Of a DNA stretch of 8,907 bases, positions 1-5,885 are shown piece by piece. How positions within the stretch are numbered: the first letter of the stretch is position 1; each line of letters begins with the position of its first letter. The position numbers and the translations under genes are program-made. The DNA comes from Desulfobacteraceae bacterium. Its GTDB lineage: Bacteria; Desulfobacterota; DSM-4660; Desulfatiglandales; Desulfatiglandaceae. Under the pieces are notes generated by a model. The model ran no database searches. It was not told the origin of the DNA and worked only from the letters and a program-made list of their open reading frames with translations. The DNA lies in the NCBI GenBank assembly GCA_030611815.1, contig JAUWPC010000133.1, positions 1-8,907 of the forward strand. Reading direction: 5' to 3'.

Positions 1-981
1 ATGGATATACAGGAAATCACCCGGAGGGTTGAAAAAGAGAGCCTGGTTCTCAGGCAGATTATGGCAGGCATAGGAAAGGTCATTGTGGGCCAGAGGAACC
101 TCATAGAGAGGATGCTGATCGGGCTTCTGTGCGATGGTCATCTCTTGTTGGAGGGTCTTCCCGGCCTGGCAAAGACCACGGCAGTCAAGACCTTGGCCGC
201 CACCATTAATACAACCTTTCAGAGGATACAGTTCACCCCGGACCTCCTCCCTGCGGATATTTTGGGGACGCAGTTCTACCGGCCCGACACTGCCACCTTC
301 GAAATAAAGAAGGGACCGATCTTCCACAACATCATCTTGGCGGACGAAATTAACCGGGCACCGGCAAAGGTCCAGAGCGCCCTGTTAGAGGCAATGCAGG
401 AACATCAGATCACCATCGGTGAAACCACATTCCCGTTGGCCAGGCCTTTCTTGGTCCTGGCTACCCAGAATCCGATTGAACAGGAGGGGACCTATCCGCT
501 TCCAGAGGCCCAGATCGACCGTTTTATGCTAAAGATCAAGGTCGATTACCCTTCGGCCGAGGAAGAAAAGGAGATTATGGAGAGGGTCTACGGCGGGGTG
601 GTGGAGGATATCGAAGGTGTAGTGGATGTGGCTCAAATCCGATCCGCCAGTGCGACCATGAAGGCGATCCATATGGAGGAGCGGATCATGGATTATATTG
701 TGCGGCTTACGAGGGCCACCCGGAACCCAAAGGAATTTGGTCTCGATATTGCTTCCATGATCACCTATGGGGCCTCACCCAGGGCCTCTATCTGGCTCGG
801 TCTGGCCTCACGCGCCCACGCGTTTTTGAGCGGCCGTGGGTATGTGACGCCGCAGGATGTAAAATCAATGGCCCCTGACGTTTTGCGCCACCGGATTATT
901 CTCAGCTATGAGGCAGAGGCGGAAGAGATGAGCACCGATGATCTTATAAAGAGATTATTAGAACGGATTGAGGTGCCTTGA
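1..981 (+). CDS. moxR: MoxR-family AAA+ ATPase
   Basis: A 326-residue cytoplasmic AAA+ ATPase of the MoxR family, which are thought to act as chaperones that remodel or activate vWA-domain partner proteins. Visible motifs in order: Walker A GLPGLAKT (residues 52-59, with the Ala before Lys typical of MoxR), Walker B IILADEIN (111-118, acidic pair D115-E116), sensor 1 ATQNP (154-158), a putative arginine finger in PEAQIDRF (R174), and sensor 2 in GASPRA (R261). The helical lid domain fills about 185-326. Length is normal for the family and all ATPase residues are present, so it should be active. It is the first gene of the cluster and ends one base before the DUF58 gene. The ATG is the first base of the window, so the ribosome binding site and promoter cannot be seen. 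An upstream start is possible in principle, but the N-terminus aligns well with typical MoxR proteins. Confidence 0.96.
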   Translation: MDIQEITRRVEKESLVLRQIMAGIGKVIVGQRNLIERMLIGLLCDGHLLLEGLPGLAKTTAVKTLAATINTTFQRIQFTPDLLPADILGTQFYRPDTATFEIKKGPIFHNIILADEINRAPAKVQSALLEAMQEHQITIGETTFPLARPFLVLATQNPIEQEGTYPLPEAQIDRFMLKIKVDYPSAEEEKEIMERVYGGVVEDIEGVVDVAQIRSASATMKAIHMEERIMDYIVRLTRATRNPKEFGLDIASMITYGASPRASIWLGLASRAHAFLSGRGYVTPQDVKSMAPDVLRHRIILSYEAEAEEMSTDDLIKRLLERIEVP

Positions 982-982
982 G

Positions 983-1858
983 ATGCTCTCGGAGGCGTTG
1001 TTCAAGAAGATCCAGAGGTTTCACTTCACCACGAAGCGTCTGGCCAATGACCTTTTTGCAGGCCAGTATGAAAGCGCCTTCAAGGGGAGAGGAATGGAGT
1101 TCGCAGAGGTCAGGGAGTACCAGATCGGTGACGATATCAGGACGATCGACTGGAATGTCTCTGCCCGCTTCGGCCGCCCATTTGTCAAGGTCTTTCACGA
1201 GGAGAGGGAGCTGACCGTTATCCTTATCTTAGATCTCTCCGGTTCCCACCTGTTCGGAACAAGAGGAAAATTTAAGCGGGAATTAATGGCTGAAGTGGCA
1301 GGGATGCTCGCTTTTCTCGCCATCCGCACCAATGACAAGGTGGGGGCCATCCTGTTCAGTTCCGGAGTCGAAAAGTATATCCCCCCAAAGAAGGGGGCCT
1401 CTCATGTGTGGCGTCTGATCAAAGAGATTTTCACCTATGAACCCCAAGACCTGAGCACCAACATAGATGCGGTCCTTACCTACCTGAACCGGGTGGCAAG
1501 GCGCCATACGATTCTCTTTTTGATATCAGACTGTATGGATACCGGGTTTGAAAAATCGTTGAGGCTCACCGCTAAAAAGCACGACCTCACGGTCATCCGG
1601 GTGACTGACCCGGCCGAAGAGGCCCTCCCTGAGGTGGGTATGATCGCCCTTAAAGACCCTGAGACCGGAGAGACAGCACTGATCAACAGCAATAGCAAAC
1701 GCCTAAGGGAGAGGTGGCGTGCCTATCAAAAGGAACAGAGAGACTATTTGACAGATCTCTTCAGAAGGGCAGGGGTCGATCACGTGGAATTGGTCACGAA
1801 CGGGCCGGTGGTTGAACCGCTGGCCAGGCTCTTTGAGATGAGAAGGAGAAGACAATGA
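983..1858 (+). CDS. DUF58 domain protein with vWA-like fold
   Basis: A 291-residue DUF58 protein, the usual partner encoded next to moxR. The DUF58 signature is clear: GRGMEFAEVREYQIGDD (about 35-51), then a DIRTIDW segment and SARFGRP, leading into the vWA-like part. A MIDAS-type DLSGS lies at 84-88, and an ISDCMD segment (181-186) supplies the late acidic residue of the fold. No signal peptide or membrane helix is visible, so it is probably cytoplasmic, at the inner face of the membrane. Start choice: ATG at 983 has GAGGTG at 970-975 with a 7-base spacing, inside the end of moxR. A TTG at 968 in frame would add five residues but has no good site before it. It overlaps the next gene by ATGA. 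The biochemical role of DUF58 proteins is not settled; adaptor or substrate of MoxR is inference. Confidence 0.93.
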   Translation: MLSEALFKKIQRFHFTTKRLANDLFAGQYESAFKGRGMEFAEVREYQIGDDIRTIDWNVSARFGRPFVKVFHEERELTVILILDLSGSHLFGTRGKFKRELMAEVAGMLAFLAIRTNDKVGAILFSSGVEKYIPPKKGASHVWRLIKEIFTYEPQDLSTNIDAVLTYLNRVARRHTILFLISDCMDTGFEKSLRLTAKKHDLTVIRVTDPAEEALPEVGMIALKDPETGETALINSNSKRLRERWRAYQKEQRDYLTDLFRRAGVDHVELVTNGPVVEPLARLFEMRRRRQ

Positions 1859-2829
1859 AAGGCAGGTGGGTGGTTCTTGTCTGCATTCTCCTCTGCTTTG
1901 GAGTGGCCAGGACAACAATCAGTGCGGACATCTCCCCTGTCGGGTTAGTGGCCACTCTGAATCCTCCTTCTGCCAAAGTGGGAAGCACCGTTCTCCTTAC
2001 GTTCAGCTACCGCCTACCTGAAGGCGCACGCTTATCTCCAGATCCTCAGATCAAAGGTCTTGAGGGCTTTACCATTGTGGGCCGTCAAACAGGGCCGGGA
2101 CAGATCAGGGTCTCTCTCTTAGTGGATCGAATCGGCCAGTTTAAATCCGGCCCGCTCTCATTAGCCTATTTTGACAGGGAGGGGAAAGAGGGATTGCTCC
2201 AAGCAGACCCTGTTGATCTGACTGTCCTGTCTAATCTTGGTGAAAAGCCTGAAGAGGCACAATTAAAACCGATATACGGGATTATTCCAACAGAGTCAGG
2301 TCTAATAAAATACCTGCCGTGGGTGATCATTGCCCTGATAGCCTGCGCAGCAGGTATCGGCCTCTTCCTGTGGATTAGGAGACGTCGCAACAGGAGGGCT
2401 TTTGGCATATCCCAAGATCCTCCTTATACCTTGGCCAAAAGGGAGATTGATGAACTGGAATCTCAGAGGCTCTTTGAAAAGGGTCATATCAAGGAGTTTT
2501 ACTTCCGATTTTCTGAAATCATGAGGCGCTATTTGGAATCACTCAGGGGGTTTCCCGCTGCCGAGTACACCACACAGGAAATTGCCCTCTCTATTCAGAA
2601 GCAGGAAGACAGGCAGCTCCTTCCCCTGCTGCAGCAGGCGGACCTTGTCAAATTCGCAGATCTTACGCCCACGCCGGCTAAGAAGGATGGTGAGATAAAA
2701 GAGGCCCTCTCCTATATCAGGGAAACCGGCACGGCGTTTGAAAGTGTCCTTACAGCTAAGGGTGTGCCAACCAAGGGCCTCAGATCAGACCGGTTCAGGG
2801 TTAAGAAGTCAGAGGAGGTAGGCCGATGA
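1855..2829 (+). CDS. BatD-like membrane protein, short form
   Basis: A 324-residue predicted single-pass inner-membrane protein. It has an N-terminal signal sequence (about 1-24), a beta-rich periplasmic domain of roughly 110 residues (about 28-128), a membrane helix at 154-174 closed by an Arg-rich stop-transfer segment (175-181), and a helical cytoplasmic tail (about 190-300) ending in a basic stretch. The layout is a shortened BatD. The tail segment around 218-247 (Ile-x-x-Arg-Tyr, then Arg-Gly, then Thr-x-Glu) lines up by eye with BatD 504-528 in this cluster. The start has AAGGAG (1843-1848) six bases upstream and overlaps the DUF58 stop by ATGA; the end overlaps batA by ATGA, so it is surely co-translated. 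The place between DUF58 and BatA is often filled by a DUF4381-type small membrane protein; this one may be a fused or enlarged version. The exact family name is uncertain, the membrane topology is solid. Confidence 0.85.
   Translation: MKGRWVVLVCILLCFGVARTTISADISPVGLVATLNPPSAKVGSTVLLTFSYRLPEGARLSPDPQIKGLEGFTIVGRQTGPGQIRVSLLVDRIGQFKSGPLSLAYFDREGKEGLLQADPVDLTVLSNLGEKPEEAQLKPIYGIIPTESGLIKYLPWVIIALIACAAGIGLFLWIRRRRNRRAFGISQDPPYTLAKREIDELESQRLFEKGHIKEFYFRFSEIMRRYLESLRGFPAAEYTTQEIALSIQKQEDRQLLPLLQQADLVKFADLTPTPAKKDGEIKEALSYIRETGTAFESVLTAKGVPTKGLRSDRFRVKKSEEVGR
2813..2819 (+). promoter_or_regulatory. Strong ribosome binding site for batA
   Basis: AGGAGGT lies inside the 3' end of the upstream gene, six bases before ATG 2826. 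A second ATG follows directly at 2829 (nine bases away), so either could be used, differing by one Met. It is the strongest Shine-Dalgarno match in the cluster, which suggests BatA is translated well in its own right and not only by coupling through the ATGA overlap. Confidence 0.7.
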
Positions 2830-3821
2830 TGTTCAGATTCGCCTACCCGGTCGTGCTCCTGCTTCTCCTTGTTGTGGCGGGATGGCTTCTCTTTGCCCTA
2901 TGGAGGAAGCCTTCCGGCATCACCTATTCCATGACCTCAAAGATGGCCGGCCTTGCCGGGGGCGGGAACCAGGTCCTGGCGAGGCTTCCCTTGATCCTGA
3001 GAGGATGCACCCTTGTCCTTTTGGTCTTGGCAGCGGCCAGGCCCCAGCTCTACAACGTGTCTCGGGATGTGCGATCCCCCGGTGTGGATATCATTCTCTG
3101 CCTTGATACTTCAGGATCGATGCAGGCATTGGATTTCAAATTGGACAATAAACCTGTCTCCCGGCTGACCGCTGTCAGAAAGGTGGTCAACGATTTCATA
3201 AAAAAAAGGGACACCGACCGGATCGGTCTTGTGGTCTTTGGTGAAGAGGCCTTTACCCAGTCGCCCCTGACCGTTGATAAAGGGCTCCTATTGGGATTAG
3301 TGGATAAGTTGAAGATCGGCATGGCCGGAGACCGCACTGCCATCGGTTCTGCCATTGCCATCGGGGGAAAAAGGCTGAAAGACCTGAAAGCCAAATCAAA
3401 AATCCTGATCCTCCTTACTGATGGGAGAAATAATGCAGGTGAAATAACTCCCTTGGCGGCTGCCGAGGCGGTCCGGGCACTCGGCGTTAAGATCTATACC
3501 ATTGGGGTTGGAGGCAAAGGCCCTGCGCCCTTCAGGGTGAAGACCTTTTTGGGAACCCGTCTTGTGCATCAGCAGGTTGACTTGGATGAAAAAACCCTGA
3601 AGAAGGTGGCTGAAACCGGAGGAGGGAAATATTTCCGTGCTTCTGACAGCAGGGAGTTGTCAGAGATATACGATCTTATCGACCGGGCGGAAAAGACCGA
3701 GGTAAAGGTCAAGGAATTTTTTCACTTTAAAGAGCTTTTCTACTACTTCCTTATCCCGGCGCTTATATTATTCCTCTTGGAGATCCTGCTCAAGACCTGG
3801 ATCTTGAGGGTAATTCCATGA
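2826..3821 (+). CDS. batA: BatA, membrane-anchored vWA protein
   Basis: A 331-residue BatA-type protein. Two membrane helices near the N-terminus (about 7-27 and 56-73) are followed by a vWA domain (about 85-285) and a C-terminal helix (about 305-325), the standard BatA/BatB plan. The metal-binding MIDAS site is complete: DTSGS at 94-98, a Thr in GDRTAIG (T171), and Asp in LLTDG (D199). Other family marks are RIGLVVFGEEAF after the first helix of the domain and IYTIGVGG near 223-230. Established knowledge: such domains bind partner proteins through a divalent metal ion and are regarded as MoxR clients. It overlaps both neighbours by ATGA. One small peculiarity is the DFKLDNKPVSRL stretch after the MIDAS loop, a slightly longer loop than in the BatB copy next door. 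Role in the envelope complex is inferred from family and position. Confidence 0.95.
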   Translation: MMFRFAYPVVLLLLLVVAGWLLFALWRKPSGITYSMTSKMAGLAGGGNQVLARLPLILRGCTLVLLVLAAARPQLYNVSRDVRSPGVDIILCLDTSGSMQALDFKLDNKPVSRLTAVRKVVNDFIKKRDTDRIGLVVFGEEAFTQSPLTVDKGLLLGLVDKLKIGMAGDRTAIGSAIAIGGKRLKDLKAKSKILILLTDGRNNAGEITPLAAAEAVRALGVKIYTIGVGGKGPAPFRVKTFLGTRLVHQQVDLDEKTLKKVAETGGGKYFRASDSRELSEIYDLIDRAEKTEVKVKEFFHFKELFYYFLIPALILFLLEILLKTWILRVIP

Positions 3822-4822
3822 ACCTTTCACACACCTGGATACTCCATTTTTTATGGCTTGTGCCAATAACGGCCCTTCTCTTCATAGTTTACAACCGGCA
3901 AAGGACAAGAGCAATGGAGCGGTTTGCCGAACCCGAGCTCTTAGATCGTCTGACCGGGGATATCGCCAGGGGAAGACGAATCATAAGATCCGCCTTTTTG
4001 TTGGCTGCATTGGGATTGATGCTTTTAGCATTGGCAGGGCCGCGGTGGGGAAGCCATTACCAGGAGGTGAGTCAAAAGGGAGTTGACATCATGATTGTTC
4101 TCGATGTCTCCTCCAGCATGTTGGTGTCGGATGTCAAGCCGGACAGGCTCGAGAGGGCCAGACGGGAGATCTCAGACTTCATCAAGGTGGTCCAGGGGGA
4201 TAGGGTGGGCCTGGTAGCTTTTTCAGGGGCTGCCTTTATTCAATGCCCTTTGACTTTAGACTATGGCGCTTTAAGCATGTTTCTAAATGCGCTGGGCCCC
4301 GATCTTATCCCCGTGCCGGGCACCGATCTGGGAGCGGCCATAGAGAGGGCGATCTCTTCATTTGACACGCAATCGGAGACCGACAGGGTAATTCTCCTTA
4401 TAACCGATGGCGAAGATAATGAGAATCAGGGACTTCAGGCGGTTCGCGAATCGGCAAGGGACGGGATCAAGATCTTTGTGTTCGGGATTGGGGACCCTTC
4501 CGGGGGACCTGTGCCTGCGGGTGAGGGGAAGGGCGGCTTTAAAAAGGACAAAGATGGCAACCTTATCCTGTCCAGGCTGAACGAGGGGGGACTCAGCGAA
4601 ATCGCATCCATAACCGGAGGGAGCTATATTCGCTCCGTGGCCGGGGATCTCGACCTGGACCTCCTATATTTTGAGGGAATCAGATCCAGAACAGAGGCTG
4701 CCACAGTGAAAAGCGGCAAGATAAAGGTCTATGAGGAGCGCTTTGCCATCTTTGTAATTGCTGCCTTTCTTTTTTTGCTCCTTGAGGGGTTGATTGGTGG
4801 AGTTGGAAGGGAGAGTAAGTGA
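3818..4822 (+). CDS. batB: BatB, membrane-anchored vWA protein
   Basis: A 334-residue paralogue of BatA with the same plan: membrane helices at about 6-25 and 57-74, vWA domain at about 88-290, C-terminal helix at about 309-327. The MIDAS site is intact (DVSSS 96-100, Thr in PGTDLG at T169, Asp in LITDG at D197). The segment around 229-256, with PVPAGEG followed by a Lys/Asp stretch and NLILSRLNE, is a BatB hallmark absent from BatA and supports the assignment. Translation starts at ATG 3818 with GAGGGT (3806-3811) six bases upstream, overlapping the batA stop by ATGA. It is the last gene of the first block: 213 bases without a gene follow, including a terminator-like hairpin, so batB may end the major transcript. 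BatA and BatB probably act as a pair. Confidence 0.95.
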   Translation: MNLSHTWILHFLWLVPITALLFIVYNRQRTRAMERFAEPELLDRLTGDIARGRRIIRSAFLLAALGLMLLALAGPRWGSHYQEVSQKGVDIMIVLDVSSSMLVSDVKPDRLERARREISDFIKVVQGDRVGLVAFSGAAFIQCPLTLDYGALSMFLNALGPDLIPVPGTDLGAAIERAISSFDTQSETDRVILLITDGEDNENQGLQAVRESARDGIKIFVFGIGDPSGGPVPAGEGKGGFKKDKDGNLILSRLNEGGLSEIASITGGSYIRSVAGDLDLDLLYFEGIRSRTEAATVKSGKIKVYEERFAIFVIAAFLFLLLEGLIGGVGRESK

Positions 4823-4895
4823 AGTTTGGAGTTTGAAGTGTCTAAAGTCACTAAAGTTAAGGAATTCTGTCCATTTTAAACACCAGTTAGGCTGT

Positions 4896-4922
4896 TGGCC
4901 AAAACAAGGCCATCTTTTTTTT
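4896..4922 (+). terminator. Rho-independent terminator after batB
   Basis: TGGCC (4896-4900) and GGCCA (4908-4912) form a five-base-pair stem around loop AAAACAA, with TC and then eight T (4915-4922) directly after. The stem is short, and a T-T mismatch flanks it before a further G-C pair, so it is probably partial: an attenuator that lowers batCDE expression, or a weak end of the first transcript. No convincing sigma-70 promoter was found between it and batC. Confidence 0.6.
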
Positions 4923-4930
4923 AGATTGAA

Positions 4931-4943
4931 ACGCCGAAGGCGT
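4931..4943. repeat. Small perfect hairpin ACGCC/GGCGT
   Basis: ACGCC and GGCGT pair perfectly around a GAA triloop nine bases after the T run of the preceding terminator-like hairpin. There is no T tract after it, so it is not itself a terminator. It belongs to the palindrome cluster of the batB-batC spacer. Confidence 0.5.
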
Positions 4944-4963
4944 ACCACAACTTTAGGCACTCC

Positions 4964-4987
4964 AATCCCGCCATCTGAGGCGGGATT
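4964..4987. repeat. Perfect 9-bp palindrome in spacer
   Basis: AATCCCGCC (4964-4972) and GGCGGGATT (4979-4987) form a perfect nine-base-pair stem with loop ATCTGA. The palindrome is flanked on both sides by a direct copy of TTAGGCACT (4953-4961 and 4986-4994, the second sharing two bases with the stem). A GC-rich palindrome bracketed by direct repeats is typical of dispersed extragenic palindromes. It lies about 45 bases before batC and could also shield the mRNA 5' end or the 3' end of a terminated transcript. Confidence 0.6.
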
Positions 4988-5023
4988 AGGCACTTTTAAC
5001 TTTTCCGGTTTATCCGGGTATTG

Positions 5024-5028
5024 AGGGG
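5024..5028 (+). promoter_or_regulatory. Ribosome binding site deciding batC start
   Basis: AGGGG at 5024-5028 precedes two adjacent ATG codons at 5033 and 5036, with spacings of four and seven bases. The seven-base spacing favours 5036. An in-frame TTG at 5021 lies before this site and so would not be served by it. Confidence 0.6.
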
Positions 5029-5035
5029 ATTGATG

Positions 5036-5884
5036 ATGGGAAAAGGGAAAATGTGGTTTGTAATCTTCCTTCTTGTTGTCATAGGGATTTTTCTTGGCAC
5101 CCCGGTTTTGGCCTTGGAAGATCCGGATGAGCTGTACAGGCTGGGTCGGTTTGCCGAGGCTGAAAAGATCTATGCAGACTCGGATATGGATAATCCCAAA
5201 GACTTGCGGTATCGTTATAACAGGGGATGTGCCAATTACCAGGGCGCGGATTATAAGGGGGCCACAGCCGCATTTTCCAGTGTGCTGAGGAGGGCGGAAG
5301 ACTCGAAAACCCGGTTAAAGGCAACTTATAACTTGGGCAATACGGCCTTTAAACAGGGCAATTTTGCCTCAGCAGCGGCTCATTACAAAAAGGCCATTTT
5401 GATCGATCCTGAAAGTGAAAATGCAAGATATAATCTGGAAATTGCCCTCAGAAAAATAGAAAAGCAGAAAAAGGAACAGAAAGAGGGCCAGAAGTGTTCC
5501 GGAAAAGAGGAGAACAAGAAGGATCAGTCCAAAGACGGCAAAAAGGGTAAGGGCGAGGAAAAGTCTTCTCCCGATAAATCGGCTCAGAAAAAAGGCCCTC
5601 AAGACAAAGATCAGCAGGACAAAAAGAGGGATAAAGATCCGGGGCAGGAGAAAAAACCGGATGAGGAACAGAGGCCTCCCAAAGACCTCTCTGGGGATCT
5701 CCAGCCGCGGGAGGCCCTGCCGCAAAAGGAAAAGGATGAGGGTTCCGGCCAGGCCATCTCCCTGATGGACAGGAAAAAGGCCGAGGCCCTGTTAGACAAC
5801 GTCAAGGAGGATCGTTCAAAATACTTGGAATTTCAAACCCCAAAGGGGAAGCGACGCGGGGTCTTATCGGGAAAGGATTGGTAG
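5036..5884 (+). CDS. batC: BatC, TPR protein with charged linker
   Basis: A 282-residue exported TPR protein of the BatC type. A lipoprotein-like Cys is absent; the signal peptide (about 1-26, ending VLA before LEDP) should give a periplasmic or membrane-tethered protein. TPR-like repeats cover about 30-127, the clearest being 94-127 (YNLGNTAFKQGNF then AILIDP). Residues about 140-235 are a very charged, Lys/Asp/Gln/Glu-rich linker without predicted fold, holding one lone Cys (154). The C-terminus returns to the BatC signature: MDRKKAEALLDNV, then KGKRR and a final Lys-Asp-Trp. The start is ATG 5036, chosen for its seven-base distance from AGGGG; ATG 5033 is nearly as good. It is separated from batB by the repeat spacer and from batD by a single base, so it opens the second block. 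TPRs suggest a scaffold that binds BatD or the vWA proteins. Confidence 0.9.
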   Translation: MGKGKMWFVIFLLVVIGIFLGTPVLALEDPDELYRLGRFAEAEKIYADSDMDNPKDLRYRYNRGCANYQGADYKGATAAFSSVLRRAEDSKTRLKATYNLGNTAFKQGNFASAAAHYKKAILIDPESENARYNLEIALRKIEKQKKEQKEGQKCSGKEENKKDQSKDGKKGKGEEKSSPDKSAQKKGPQDKDQQDKKRDKDPGQEKKPDEEQRPPKDLSGDLQPREALPQKEKDEGSGQAISLMDRKKAEALLDNVKEDRSKYLEFQTPKGKRRGVLSGKDW

Positions 5885-5885
5885 G

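Larger units (their letters stand above)
4823..5020. repeat. Palindrome- and repeat-rich spacer
   Basis: A spacer of unlike composition between batB and batC, in an operon whose other junctions are one base or overlaps. It contains the 9-base word AGTGYCTAA or close variants: plus-strand copies at 4837-4845 and 4846-4854 (second copy imperfect), and exact minus-strand copies of AGTGCCTAA at 4953-4961 and 4986-4994. The 12-base segments 4837-4848 and 4950-4961 are inverted repeats with one mismatch (a G-U pair in RNA), and 4853-4860 pairs perfectly with 4996-5003. Three local hairpins sit between or beside these arms. A 76-codon frame crosses it but starts inside batB, has no family resemblance and an odd composition, so I do not call it a gene. 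The layout looks like a small dispersed repeat element, but copies elsewhere in the genome cannot be seen here. Confidence 0.6.

Noticed and set aside
968..982. TTG start at 968 for the DUF58 protein
   Set aside because: It adds five residues without a ribosome binding site, whereas ATG 983 has GAGGTG seven bases upstream.
3050..3394. 114-codon minus-strand frame opposite batA
   Set aside because: It lies entirely opposite the vWA domain of BatA, which has full family motifs, and has no recognisable domain of its own.
4823..5020. CRISPR array or tRNA-like structure in the spacer
   Set aside because: The 9-base words are too short and irregularly placed for CRISPR repeats, occur in both orientations, and no cloverleaf or CCA end is seen.
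4794..5024. 76-codon plus-strand reading frame across the batB-batC spacer
   Set aside because: It starts inside batB, spans the terminator hairpin and palindromes, has no ribosome binding site of note and no family resemblance. It is best explained as repeat sequence that happens to lack stops.
5369..5725. 118-codon minus-strand frame, very hydrophobic
   Set aside because: It is the mirror of the Lys-rich BatC linker: AAA/AAG codons read as Phe/Leu on the other strand. Not a real membrane protein.
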